A stretch of 64,000 nucleotides of DNA from Glycomyces harbinensis (GTDB taxonomy: Bacteria; Actinomycetota; Actinomycetes; Mycobacteriales; Micromonosporaceae), in assembly GCF_900101745.1 (NCBI RefSeq), contig NZ_FNAD01000010.1, positions 62,001 to 126,000 on the forward strand, read 5' to 3'. The notes below the pieces were generated by a model. It did not search any database, had not been told where the DNA came from, and was given only the letters and a program-made list of their open reading frames with translations. Below, one piece after another: positions 11,222 to 20,086 of the stretch; position 1 is the first letter of the stretch; the number at the start of each line of letters is the position of its first letter. Position numbers and translations under genes: made by a program.

Positions 11222-12164
11222 GCTCGTCGTCAAGATCGCCGCCGTCCTCGCCGCGTTCCTGGTGCTGCCCCTGGTCGTCGGCCAGACCGAGCACAAGCTC
11301 ATGGCGCACATGCAGGGCCGCCTGGGACCCATGCACGCCGGCGGCTTCCACGGCTGGGCCCAGCTCATCGCCGACGGCGTCAAGTTCGCCCAGAAGGAGG
11401 ACCTCGTCCCCGACGCCGCCGACAAGCCCGTCTTCAAGCTCGCGCCCGCCGTCGCCCTCCTGCCCTACCTCCTGGTCATCCTCTTCATCCCGCTCGGCCC
11501 CGGCGACCTCGTCGGCTCGAACCTCGACATGGGCCTGTTCGTCGTCGTCGCGCTCGTCGGCATCGGCGTCCTCGCCGTCCTCATGGCCGGCTGGTCCTCG
11601 GCGAACAAGTACACCCTCGTCGGAGCCCTGCGCGGCGCCGCCCAGCTCATGGCCTACGAACTGCCGCTCGTGCTCGCCGCCGCGTCCGTCGCCGTCGCGG
11701 CCGGGACCCTGAGCCTCCCCGCGATCGTCGAGGCCTGGAACCCCTGGTGGCTGCTGTGGCAGTTCCCGGCCATGGTCGTGTTCTTCACCGCCGGGCTCGC
11801 CGAGATCCGCCGGCCCCCGTTCGACGCGCCCATCGCCGACTCCGAACTCGTCTTCGGCTACCTCACCGAGTACGCCGGGCTGCGCTTCGCGCTGCTGCTC
11901 CTCGCCGAGTACGTCGGCATCGTCGTCATCGCCGCGCTCACCACCGTGCTCTTCCTCGGCGGCTGGCGCGGCCCCGGCCCCGAATCCCTCGGCTGGCTGT
12001 GGACGCTCCTCAAGACCGGCGCCCTCGCGGCCGTCGTCATCTGGCTGCGCGTGGCCTGGCCCCGGCTCCGCGTCGACCAGATCCAGGCCCTGTGCTGGAA
12101 GGGCCTCGTGCCCGTCGCGCTCGCCCAGCTCGTGCTCACCACGACCGTCGCCCTGGCCCTCTGA
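11211..12164 (+). CDS. nuoH: NADH-quinone oxidoreductase subunit H
   Basis: NuoH is the eight-helix membrane subunit that, with NuoB and NuoD, forms the quinone site and links it to the proton channel. The 317-residue product has the expected hydrophobic profile. Conserved cytoplasmic loops include MQGRLGPMHAGGFHGW, QLMAYELPLVL and AEIRRPPFDAPIADSELV, the last with the acidic cluster conserved in NuoH. The start is a GTG inside the 3' end of nuoC. It ends the nuo unit: nuoD, E, F, G and I-N do not follow, and the next gene encodes a penicillin-binding protein. Confidence 0.93.
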   Translation: MLLELVVKIAAVLAAFLVLPLVVGQTEHKLMAHMQGRLGPMHAGGFHGWAQLIADGVKFAQKEDLVPDAADKPVFKLAPAVALLPYLLVILFIPLGPGDLVGSNLDMGLFVVVALVGIGVLAVLMAGWSSANKYTLVGALRGAAQLMAYELPLVLAAASVAVAAGTLSLPAIVEAWNPWWLLWQFPAMVVFFTAGLAEIRRPPFDAPIADSELVFGYLTEYAGLRFALLLLAEYVGIVVIAALTTVLFLGGWRGPGPESLGWLWTLLKTGALAAVVIWLRVAWPRLRVDQIQALCWKGLVPVALAQLVLTTTVALAL

Positions 12165-12236
12165 TACGCCTCTGTACCATTTGGTTTGATTGCGCCCCAA
12201 CGCAACTGAATCGACCGCAACCCGCGTCTACACCGC

Positions 12237-14348
12237 ATGGAAGGCAGAGAAACCTCCACCCGGACGGGACGCACGCTGCGGCTGCGGCGGATTCGCCGCA
12301 ACGCCGCCGTCGGCGCCGCCGAAGTCCCCTCCGAGCAGCCGGGCCGCAAGGGACACCGCCGCAGAGGCAGGCGACGCCGGGGCCGCCGGCGCCGCATGGC
12401 CGCCCTCACCGCCGTGCTCGCGCTCCTGGCCGGGACCGCCGTCGTCGTCGGCTCGGTCTTCTACGCCGGCGTCGACCTCCCCGACGAGCTCGACGCCGCC
12501 CTCTCCCAGGGCTCCACCGTCTACTACAGCGACGGCACCACCGTCATGGGCGAACTCGCCGCCGAGCAGCGCACCTCCGTGGGCCTCGACGAGATCGCCG
12601 ACGACCTCGAACACGCGCTCGTGGCCGCCGAGGACGCCAACTTCTACTCCCACCCCGGCATCGACGCGAAAGGCGTGCTGCGCGCCCTCGTCAACAACCT
12701 CACCGGCGGCTCCCAGCAGGGCGCCTCGACCCTGACCCAGCAGTACGTCGGCCTCGTCGCCGACATCCGCGGCGACGGCTCCTACCTCCGCAAGGCCCGC
12801 GAGGCCGCGATGGCGATGAAGCTGGAGGAGGAGTTCACCAAGGACGAGATCCTCAACCACTACCTCAACATCGTCTACTTCGGACGCGGCGCGTACGGGG
12901 TCGAGGCCGCCGCGCAGGCATTCTTCGGCCGCCCGGCCGCCGACCTCTCCACGTCCCAGTCGGCGCTCCTGGTCGCCCAGATCAAGTCCCCGGACGGGCC
13001 CTACGACCCGCGCGACCCCTACGACCAGGGCGGCACCGTCGAAGAGGCCACCGAACGCTGGGCGTACGTGCTCGACCAGATGGTCGCCACCGGCGAACTC
13101 GACCCGGTCAAACGCGGAGCGCTGACCGAGCTCCCCGAGACCCTCGACCCGACCGACGACGCCGAAGGGCTCGGCCCCGAGGGCTTCGTCACCAACGGGT
13201 TCGTGCTCGCCGAGCTGGCCGACGCGGGGCTCACCACCGACGAGGTGCTGCGCGGGGGCTTCGCCATCACCACCACGCTCGACGCCGAACTCCAGGAGAC
13301 CGCGCTCGACCGCACGGGCCTGCGCGAGGTCACCGCGGACGACGAGGACATGTCGGCCGCTCTGGCAGCCGTCGAACCGGGCACCGGGCGGGTCCTCGCC
13401 TACTACGGCGGCGAGGACGGGGCCGGACTCGACCAGGCCGACGACGTCGGGCACCGCCCCGGCACCGCGTTCAACGTCGTCACCGCGGTGGCCGCCAACC
13501 TGGCGGGCCTCGACCTGATGAGCCCGGTCCTGGACGGCTCCTCGCCGCAGTACTTCGACACCTACCTCGACGAGGACGGCGAACCGAAGCCGCTGGTGAA
13601 CACCGGCGGCGCTTCGGTCGAGTCGATCAGCTTCGAGCGGGCCGTCGTCGAGAAGCTCGACACGCCCGTCTACTCGGTCGCCGAGCAGATCGGTGGGGAG
13701 GCGATCGCCGCGGCCGCCGCCGGACTCGGGGTCGAGCGCCTGTGGGACCCGCACGACCTGGACGAGAACGGCGTGGCCGCCGAGATCGCGACCGGCGACG
13801 CCGCGGCCCGGTTCCACCCCGACCTCGGCATCGGCGCCTACCCGATGACGGTCCTCGACGCCGCGTCCGTGTACGCGGCCCTCGCGGCCGGAGGCACCGT
13901 CGCCGAACCCTATTTCGTGGAGCGCGTGAGCGGCCCCGACGGCCTCCTCTACGAGGCCGAACCCGAGATCGCCGAGGAGACGATCCCCTCGTGGGCGGTC
14001 AACAGGGCCCAGGCGTACCTTCTGACGCCCGCGAACGACCGGGACGAGCTCCCCCTCGCCGTCAACGCCTCGGCGACCTGGCACCTCGGGTCCGACCCGA
14101 ACCTGGCGCTCGCGGTCTGGGCCGGGGACGAGCGCCGGGAAGGCGACGGCGCCTCCCCGTACAACACGGTCGCCGAGGGGATCTGGTGGACGTTGATGAA
14201 GTCCAGGCCCGACCGCTTCATCGCCGACCGGGAGGACTACGAGGCCCTGCAGGCCGAGGTGTGGGAAGACGAGCTCGCGTACGAGGAGTCCGCGAAGCCC
14301 GGCGCCGAGGACCCCGTCGCCGAGCCGCCGACCGAAGACCCCGCTTGA
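12237..14348 (+). CDS. Class A penicillin-binding protein with degenerate transpeptidase domain
   Basis: The 703-residue protein has a basic cytoplasmic N-terminus, one membrane helix (about 54-78) and a complete GT51 peptidoglycan glycosyltransferase domain (about 95-270). The latter shows EDANFYSHPG (132-141), QGASTLTQQ (161-169) and LEEEFTKDEILNHYLN. A transpeptidase-like domain follows (about 340-690), but none of its three catalytic motifs survives. The SxxK box reads TAFN (410-413), the SxN box reads KLD (473-475) and the KTG box reads NAS (610-612). It should polymerise glycan strands but not crosslink or bind beta-lactams covalently. A Glu/Pro-rich tail ends the protein. It follows nuoH by 72 bp. 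Confidence 0.9.
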   Translation: MEGRETSTRTGRTLRLRRIRRNAAVGAAEVPSEQPGRKGHRRRGRRRRGRRRRMAALTAVLALLAGTAVVVGSVFYAGVDLPDELDAALSQGSTVYYSDGTTVMGELAAEQRTSVGLDEIADDLEHALVAAEDANFYSHPGIDAKGVLRALVNNLTGGSQQGASTLTQQYVGLVADIRGDGSYLRKAREAAMAMKLEEEFTKDEILNHYLNIVYFGRGAYGVEAAAQAFFGRPAADLSTSQSALLVAQIKSPDGPYDPRDPYDQGGTVEEATERWAYVLDQMVATGELDPVKRGALTELPETLDPTDDAEGLGPEGFVTNGFVLAELADAGLTTDEVLRGGFAITTTLDAELQETALDRTGLREVTADDEDMSAALAAVEPGTGRVLAYYGGEDGAGLDQADDVGHRPGTAFNVVTAVAANLAGLDLMSPVLDGSSPQYFDTYLDEDGEPKPLVNTGGASVESISFERAVVEKLDTPVYSVAEQIGGEAIAAAAAGLGVERLWDPHDLDENGVAAEIATGDAAARFHPDLGIGAYPMTVLDAASVYAALAAGGTVAEPYFVERVSGPDGLLYEAEPEIAEETIPSWAVNRAQAYLLTPANDRDELPLAVNASATWHLGSDPNLALAVWAGDERREGDGASPYNTVAEGIWWTLMKSRPDRFIADREDYEALQAEVWEDELAYEESAKPGAEDPVAEPPTEDPA

Positions 14349-14356
14349 TACACGAA

Positions 14357-14394
14357 CACCGGTGCCCGGCCGCGACAGCGACCGGGCACCGGTG
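14357..14394. terminator. Bidirectional terminator
   Basis: Bases 14357-14369 and 14382-14394 form an exact 13-bp stem with a 12-base loop. It lies between the convergent penicillin-binding protein and zinc-ribbon genes and can serve both. Confidence 0.85.
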
Positions 14395-14410
14395 GAGGTT
14401 CTCGTGAGGC

Positions 14411-14740
14411 TCAGGCGGCCTTGGCGGCGCTGCCGGAGTCCGACTTCGCGGCCGACTTCTTGTCGCCGCCGCCCTCGGACTTGGTCTCGGCCTTCTTCGC
14501 GCCGTCCTTCGCCGGACCGTTCTTCGACCCGTTCGAGCTGAGCGAGGAGGAGTCGGTGGACCGCGAGTCGGTGCGGTAGAAGCCGCTGCCCTTGAACGTG
14601 ACGCCCACGTTCCCGAAGACCTTGCGCAGCGCGCCCTTGGCGGCGCAGCTCGGGCAGTCGGTCAAGCGGGCTTCAGAGAACGACTGGTGCTTGTCGAACT
14701 CGTAACCGCACTCCTTGCAGCGGTATTCGTAGACGGGCAC
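14411..14740 (-). CDS. FmdB-type zinc-ribbon protein, Ruc-like
   Basis: The 109-residue protein starts with the FmdB zinc ribbon (MPVYEYRCKECGYEF, then DCPSC), giving four Cys as a metal or redox switch. It continues with a low-complexity Ser/Lys/Gly/Ala tail that should be disordered. The start is a GTG with GGAGG upstream. The neighbourhood (5-formyl-THF cyclo-ligase, galU, moeA, rimJ) matches that of mycobacterial Rv0991c, described as the redox-regulated chaperone Ruc with the same ribbon-plus-disordered-tail layout. Chaperone activity here is inferred from that resemblance and synteny. Confidence 0.82.
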   Translation of the reverse strand: MPVYEYRCKECGYEFDKHQSFSEARLTDCPSCAAKGALRKVFGNVGVTFKGSGFYRTDSRSTDSSSLSSNGSKNGPAKDGAKKAETKSEGGGDKKSAAKSDSGSAAKAA

Positions 14741-14830
14741 GTCCTACCTCCAGCAGTCAACTCAGATCCCGATCGACATTAGCAGTCAACGCAGAAGAGT
14801 GCTAATCCCATCCGCCCGGGGAGTGTGATC

Positions 14831-15463
14831 TCAGCGCAGCGACGTGAATCCCTTCGACGGCGTGATGACGCCCGTCACCGGCCGGTCGTGCGGTTCGGCC
14901 GGGACCGGCAGCCCGAACTCGCCTTCGCGCAGCAGCGCCACCACCGGCACGTCCGGTCCCACCCGCGCCAGCGCCCGGTCGTACGAGCCGCCGCCGCGAC
15001 CCAGTCGAATCCCGTCATGTGAGACGGCCAGCCCTGGGACGATCACCACCGCGACATCCGCGACCGCCTCCGGGGGCAGCACCGCGTCCGCCCCCGGCAC
15101 CTCGCCGGCCTCGCCCGTCGCCGGCTCCGACGAGCCCGCCCCGCCCACGTCGTCGCCCGTCTCCTCCAGGGGCCCAACGGGTACCGACTCGCGCCAGGCG
15201 AGATCGTTGTCGGGCAACAGCACCGGCAAGAGCACCTTGTAGACCACGCTGAGCCGTTCGGGCAGTTCGGGTTCCAGCGCCGAGCCCGGCTCCGCCCCGA
15301 ACGGGCGGTACGCGGCGACCGTCGCGCCCTCCTCGACCGCTTCGATCAGGAAGTCCCGCAACGCCTTCCATGTGGCCAGATCGGCCTGTCCGCGTGCTTC
15401 GCCCGGCATCGCCGTGCGCCGCGCGAGCAGTTCCCGGCGCGCCGCCCTCTTCGTCTCGTGCAT
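14831..15463 (-). CDS. 5-formyltetrahydrofolate cyclo-ligase
   Basis: The enzyme uses ATP to convert 5-formyl-THF to 5,10-methenyl-THF, returning stored folate to the one-carbon pool. The 210-residue product has the basic N-terminal KRAARRELLARR helix. The ATP/folate-site signature is at the C-terminal end (GIRLGRGGGSYDR). The ATG at 15463 has a GGGGA Shine-Dalgarno; an upstream ATG at 15526 would add 21 residues of no known function. A Gly/Glu-rich insertion of about 30 residues interrupts the middle. Its position between the zinc-ribbon gene and galU matches Mycobacterium. Confidence 0.9.
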   Translation of the reverse strand: MHETKRAARRELLARRTAMPGEARGQADLATWKALRDFLIEAVEEGATVAAYRPFGAEPGSALEPELPERLSVVYKVLLPVLLPDNDLAWRESVPVGPLEETGDDVGGAGSSEPATGEAGEVPGADAVLPPEAVADVAVVIVPGLAVSHDGIRLGRGGGSYDRALARVGPDVPVVALLREGEFGLPVPAEPHDRPVTGVITPSKGFTSLR

Positions 15464-15620
15464 CGGCTTCCCCTTCGTCTCTACCTGCACCTCGAGGGTT
15501 TCCCCCGAATGGCCGGGCGCATTCATCCTTTCGGCCAGACTGCCAGAAAACCCCGTGCCGCGTCGTGTTCACTCAGTAGCGCTAGGTAGTGTTCTAGGGA
15601 GTGAACTTGAGGGGGCTTCG

Positions 15621-17612
15621 GTGTCGCTGCGCTCACGGCTCACCACGGCGTTCCTCGTCGTCGTGCTCGGGCCGGTCCTGGTGGGGGCCGTCTTCGTCGC
15701 TGCCGTGATGTCCCAGCTATCGGACTCCCGCGGCGAAGCGCTGGCGAATTCGGCCGTGACGATGGTCGACTCCACCCTCGGCACGATCTGCGAGCGCATC
15801 CAGGCCTCCGCGGCGGCCGTCGCCCTCAATTACAGCAACAGCAGCGGCAGCGAGGCGGACGCGGTCGAGATGGCCGCCCTCCTGGTCGACCGGTCCGTCA
15901 TCGACGGCGTCGTCTTCTCCAGCATCGACACCGCCGGGGCCGAGGCCGCCCCCCGGGCCGACGTCGGCGTCGAGGCCCCCGACGGCGCGTGGGTCGACTG
16001 CGGCGAGACCGCCGCCTACGCCGGAGCCGGACCCATCGAAGCCCTCGGCGCCCAGGCCGAGGTCCAGGCCGCCGACGGCTCCACGGCCGTCTTCAGCGCC
16101 TTCCGCGTGGTCGACGTCGAGTTCCTCGGCCGCATCGCCCGCGTCGCCGACGCGGAGCTGGTCCTCCAGGACAGCCGCACCGACCCGCTCGAGGCCGGCG
16201 CGGTCGACGCGGGCCGCTGGGACTTCACCGACGCGTTCCTGCCGCTGAGCATCGGCACCACCGCCACCGACGTGACCCCCATGTACTGGACCCTCGCGGC
16301 CATGGTCACCGCCTCGGCGGTCTGCGCCATGGGCCTGGCCGCCTGGCTCGCCCGCTCCACCACCCGCCCGCTCGCGGAGCTCTCGGCCGCCGCCGAGCGC
16401 GTCTCCGAAGGCGACCTCGACGTGCGCGTGCCCGCCCACGGCCGCGACGAGGTCGCGCACCTGGCGTTCGCGTTCAACCGCATGACCGCCCAGACCCAGG
16501 CGTACGTGCAGGCGCTCACCGCCTCCCGCGACCAGATGCGCGGCCAGCTCGGGCGCCTCGGCCAGACCCTGACCGCCACCCTCGACCTCGACCGCATCCT
16601 GGAGGTCATCCTCGACACCGCGATGGTCACCGCCGGGGCCGAGGCCGGCGTCGTCATGCTCGTCGACGTCGACGACGCCGACCAACTGCGCCAGCGGGCC
16701 GGCGAAGGCGACCTCGGCATCGACCAGCCCGCGTCCATCCGCATCGGCCAGGGCATCATCGGCGCGATCGCCGCCAGCGGCGCCCCCGCCCACGGCCGCA
16801 TCACGGGCGGCGCCCTCGGCGACTGGCACCGCGCCGACACCGAACCCGACGCCCGCACCATCGTCGCGGTCCCCTTCAGCGGCCGCCAGCCCGTCGACCA
16901 GGACTTCATCGCCGGACGCCAGCCCTCCGAACCCGACCTCGGCGCAGCCCCGCAGCCCGGCGGGGTCCTCGGCGTCCTCGTCCTCTACAACCGCGTCGCC
17001 GGCGAGGCGTTCGAGTCCGGCGACGTCGACACGCTCCGCACCTTCGCCGGGCAGGCCTCCGTCGCCGTCGAGAACGTGCTCCTGCACCGCCAGGCCCAGC
17101 GCCTGAGCCTCACCGACCCGCTCACGGGCCTGTGGAACTACCGGTTCATGCAGACCTCGCTGCGCCGCGAGGCCGAGCGCACCCGCCGCTACCAGCGCCC
17201 CTCCGCGCTCCTGGCCATCGACCTCGACCGCTTCAAGGCCGTCAACGACGCCTACGGCCACCCCGTCGGCGACCAGGTCCTCATCGAGCTCGCCCGGCGC
17301 ATCACCGCGCAGATCCGCGAGGTCGACCTCGCCTTCCGCCACGGCGGCGAGGAGTTCATGGTCCTGCTGCCCGAGACCGACGCCGCCGGGGCCGAAGTGG
17401 TCGCCGAGCGCCTCGGCCGCGCCGTCGCCTGCCGCCCCTTCAAGGTCAACGAGTCCTCCGGCGGCCGCGAACTGCGCGTCAGCGTCTCCATCGGCGTCGC
17501 CGTCCTCGGCGTCCACGCCGACAGCGCCACCGCCGTCCTCGCCGCCGCCGACGAAGCGCTCTACGCCGCCAAGGCCGCCGGACGCGGCACCTGGCGCACC
17601 GCCCCCGTCTGA
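15621..17612 (+). CDS. Membrane diguanylate cyclase (HAMP-GAF-GGDEF)
   Basis: This 663-residue sensor should make cyclic di-GMP in response to an extracellular or redox cue. Helix 1 (about 8-30) and helix 2 (about 221-245) flank an extracytoplasmic domain of about 190 residues. HAMP (about 245-297, with STTRPLAELSAAAERVSEGD), GAF (about 315-490) and GGDEF (about 497-663) follow. The active site is intact as GGEEF near 575. An RxxD inhibitory site (REVD) sits five residues before it, so product inhibition is likely. The GTG start has GAGGGGG upstream. It separates the cyclo-ligase from galU, which are adjacent in Mycobacterium, so it is probably a lineage-specific insertion. Confidence 0.93.
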   Translation: MSLRSRLTTAFLVVVLGPVLVGAVFVAAVMSQLSDSRGEALANSAVTMVDSTLGTICERIQASAAAVALNYSNSSGSEADAVEMAALLVDRSVIDGVVFSSIDTAGAEAAPRADVGVEAPDGAWVDCGETAAYAGAGPIEALGAQAEVQAADGSTAVFSAFRVVDVEFLGRIARVADAELVLQDSRTDPLEAGAVDAGRWDFTDAFLPLSIGTTATDVTPMYWTLAAMVTASAVCAMGLAAWLARSTTRPLAELSAAAERVSEGDLDVRVPAHGRDEVAHLAFAFNRMTAQTQAYVQALTASRDQMRGQLGRLGQTLTATLDLDRILEVILDTAMVTAGAEAGVVMLVDVDDADQLRQRAGEGDLGIDQPASIRIGQGIIGAIAASGAPAHGRITGGALGDWHRADTEPDARTIVAVPFSGRQPVDQDFIAGRQPSEPDLGAAPQPGGVLGVLVLYNRVAGEAFESGDVDTLRTFAGQASVAVENVLLHRQAQRLSLTDPLTGLWNYRFMQTSLRREAERTRRYQRPSALLAIDLDRFKAVNDAYGHPVGDQVLIELARRITAQIREVDLAFRHGGEEFMVLLPETDAAGAEVVAERLGRAVACRPFKVNESSGGRELRVSVSIGVAVLGVHADSATAVLAAADEALYAAKAAGRGTWRTAPV

Positions 17613-17751
17613 CCCCTCCGAACGGCCCCGCCGCCTGCGCGGACGCACCGCCCGCCACACCGGACGCACCGGTCCCGACCGGCACCGCGAGTCACGAACC
17701 TTCACCCGATGTTCGACAGGGTGGCTGACATCTGACGCAGCGTGTGCACGC

Positions 17752-17757
17752 TACCCT
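17752..17757 (+). promoter_or_regulatory. -10 box of leaderless galU promoter
   Basis: TACCCT ends six bases before the galU ATG at 17764 and no Shine-Dalgarno is present. A CTGACA at 17725-17730 is a loose -35 candidate at long spacing. Confidence 0.5.
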
Positions 17758-17763
17758 CGCGGT

Positions 17764-18654
17764 ATGTCTGATACCTCGCCCCGCGCCACGAAAGCCGTCA
17801 TTCCCGCCGCAGGCTTCGCGACCCGATTCCTCCCGGTCACCAAGGCCGTCCCGAAGGAACTCCTCCCCATCGTGGACAAGCCGGTGCTCCAGTACATCGT
17901 CGAAGAGGCCGCCGCCGCCGGAGCCGACGACATCACCCTCGTCACCGCCCCCGGCAAGGACGCCATGGTCGACTACTTCGACGCCCGCGCCGACCTCGAC
18001 AACGCCCTCCGCGCCAAGAAGAAGGACGCGATGCTGGCGAAGGTCAAGGCCCCCGAGTCCATCGCCGAGATCACCTCGATCCGCCAAGGCGGCGCCAAAG
18101 GCCTCGGACACGCCGTCGGCCGCGCCGCCTCCCACGTCGGCGACGAGCCCTTCGCCGTCCTCCTCGGCGACGAGTTCTACCCCCTCGGCGACCGCCTCCT
18201 GCCGCGCATGATCGACCTCCAGGCCGAGACCGGCGGCATCGTCCTCGCCCTCATCGAGGTCCCCGACGACCAGGTCTCCCGCTACGGCGTCGCCGCCGTC
18301 CAGGCCACCGACGACCCCGACGTCGTCGAAGTCACCGGACTGGTCGAGAAGCCCGCCCGCGAAGACGCGCCGTCGAATCTCATCCTCATCGGACGCTACG
18401 TCCTCCCCGGCTCGATCTTCCCCGTACTCGACGCCACCGGCCCCGGCTCGGGCGGCGAGATCCAACTCACCGACGCCATGGACACCATGCGCGCCAAGGG
18501 AACCCCAGTCCACGCGGTCATCTTCCGAGGTCGCCGCCACGACACCGGAGAACCCGTCGCGTACCTTCAGACCCTCGTCGAGCTCGCCAGCGAGCGCGAC
18601 GACTTGCCCGGCTTCAACGCCTGGCTGCGGGAATTCAGTGCGACACTTGACTGA
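17764..18654 (+). CDS. galU: UTP-glucose-1-phosphate uridylyltransferase
   Basis: GalU makes UDP-glucose from UTP and glucose 1-phosphate for cell-wall, glycolipid and storage sugars. The 296-residue length is normal. The nucleotide-binding start reads KAVIPAAGFATRFLPVTKAVPKE in two consecutive blocks, and PKELLPIVDKPVLQYIVEEA follows. GEIQLTDAM and the sugar-site VEKP motif come later. It appears leaderless. It opens the galU-moeA-rimJ unit known from Mycobacterium. Confidence 0.95.
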   Translation: MSDTSPRATKAVIPAAGFATRFLPVTKAVPKELLPIVDKPVLQYIVEEAAAAGADDITLVTAPGKDAMVDYFDARADLDNALRAKKKDAMLAKVKAPESIAEITSIRQGGAKGLGHAVGRAASHVGDEPFAVLLGDEFYPLGDRLLPRMIDLQAETGGIVLALIEVPDDQVSRYGVAAVQATDDPDVVEVTGLVEKPAREDAPSNLILIGRYVLPGSIFPVLDATGPGSGGEIQLTDAMDTMRAKGTPVHAVIFRGRRHDTGEPVAYLQTLVELASERDDLPGFNAWLREFSATLD

Positions 18655-18708
18655 CCTGGCGACCGCGCTGCGGCGCTGAGAGGCATTTGACCGACGGGGG
18701 GAAGAACA

Positions 18709-19947
18709 GTGAAGGGGACCGGCGACGCGACGCCATTGGCCGACTTCCTGTCGAAGGCGCTGGCCCTGGTCCGACCCCTGCCCCCGGTCGACATCGACAT
18801 GACCCAGTCCACCGGCGCCGTCCTGGCCGAGAACGCGGTCAACCCCGGGCCGCTGCCCGCCTTCGACTACGCCGCGATCGACGGCTACGCGTGCGCCGCC
18901 GACGACATCGCCGGCGCCAGCCCCGAACGCGGCGTCGGCCTGAAGGTCCTCGGCGACCTCGCCGCCTCCTCGTGGCGGCCCGTCCGCCTCGTCGCCGGCA
19001 CCTGCTTCTCCGTCGCCGCCGGGGCCGCCCTCCCCGTCGGCGCCGACATCGTCGTGCCCCTCGCCTGGACCGACGAGGGCATGGCGACCGTCGACGTCCG
19101 CCAGGCGCCCCGCCGCGGGCACGGCGTGCGCCGCATGGGCTCCGAACGGCCCGCGGGGGAGATCCTCGCCCACGAGGGCCGCCGCATCACCCCCCAGCTC
19201 GTCGGCCTCCTCGCCGGCGCCGGCATCGCCGACGTCGTCGTGCGGCCCACCCCCCGCGTCGTCGTCATCGCCACCGGCGACGAACTCGTCGACACCGGCC
19301 GGCCCTCCCAGCCCGGCCAGCTCATCGACGTCAACTCCCACCTCGTCACCGCCGCCGCCTCCGAAGCCGGCGCCCACGCCTACCGCGTCGGCATCTGCGA
19401 CGACGAGCCCGACGCGCTCCGCTCCGTCCTCGACGACCAGATCCTCCGCGCCGACCTCGTCATCACCACCGGCGGCACCGGCACCGGCCCCGGCGACATG
19501 GTCCGGCGCACCTTCTCCCGCGACGGCGCCGTCGACTTCGCGCCCATCGCCGTGTACCTCTGCGAGACCATGGGCTTCGGCACCATCGGCCCCGAAGAGG
19601 TCCCCGTCGTATGCCTCCCCGGCGACCCCGTCGCCGCGACCATCGCGTTCGAAGTCATCGCCCGCCCGCTCATCCAGCGGCTCGCCGGCGCCGAACCGGT
19701 TTTCCGGCCCAGCGTGCGCGCCAACCTGACCGAGCCCGTATCCTCACCGAGCGGGCTCAGGGAATTCCGCCCCGTCCGCGTCGCCGAGAGGCGCGGCGGC
19801 GGCTACACGGTCGCCCCGCTGGGATCGGCGTCCTACACCCTCTCCGGGCTCGCCGAGGCCACCGGCCTCATGACGATCGGCGAGAACGCGACCCGGGTGC
19901 CCGCCGGATCGACCGTAGACGTGCTCCTGCTGGACCGGAACCGATGA
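18709..19947 (+). CDS. moeA: Molybdopterin molybdenumtransferase
   Basis: MoeA inserts molybdate into adenylylated molybdopterin at the last step of molybdenum cofactor synthesis. The 412-residue product has the typical N-terminal region (PLPAFDYAAIDGYA) and the catalytic domain motifs ATGDELV and TGGTGTGPGD. The C-terminal beta domain begins near residue 335. The start is a GTG behind GGGGGGAAG. Its TGA stop lies inside ATGA at 19944-19947, which opens the first of three chained mini-ORFs leading to rimJ. Confidence 0.94.
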   Translation: MKGTGDATPLADFLSKALALVRPLPPVDIDMTQSTGAVLAENAVNPGPLPAFDYAAIDGYACAADDIAGASPERGVGLKVLGDLAASSWRPVRLVAGTCFSVAAGAALPVGADIVVPLAWTDEGMATVDVRQAPRRGHGVRRMGSERPAGEILAHEGRRITPQLVGLLAGAGIADVVVRPTPRVVVIATGDELVDTGRPSQPGQLIDVNSHLVTAAASEAGAHAYRVGICDDEPDALRSVLDDQILRADLVITTGGTGTGPGDMVRRTFSRDGAVDFAPIAVYLCETMGFGTIGPEEVPVVCLPGDPVAATIAFEVIARPLIQRLAGAEPVFRPSVRANLTEPVSSPSGLREFRPVRVAERRGGGYTVAPLGSASYTLSGLAEATGLMTIGENATRVPAGSTVDVLLLDRNR

Positions 19948-20036
19948 GCCCGCCGAACCCAATTGCACACGGACGGCGACCTGTGGCCGTCCCGCACCAC
20001 TCGCCATCCGAACCGTCCCCGGGCGGTGACCGATGA
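19944..20036 (+). CDS. Mini-ORF 1 of moeA-rimJ relay
   Basis: The ATG overlaps the moeA stop (ATGA 19944-19947). Thirty codons run without interruption to a TGA that itself lies in the next ATGA (20033-20036). The peptide is Pro/His/Ser-rich and unlike any known domain. Its value is probably in passing ribosomes downstream rather than in the peptide (inference). Confidence 0.4.
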   Translation: MSPPNPIAHGRRPVAVPHHSPSEPSPGGDR

Positions 20037-20086
20037 CCGCCCCCCACGACCCGCCCTCCCACCTGAGGCCGGACGGCCGCCGATGA
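20033..20086 (+). CDS. Mini-ORF 2 of moeA-rimJ relay
   Basis: Seventeen codons begin in the ATGA that ends mini-ORF 1 and stop in the ATGA at 20083-20086. The start context CGATGACCGCC is repeated at mini-ORF 3. Confidence 0.4.
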   Translation: MTAPHDPPSHLRPDGRR

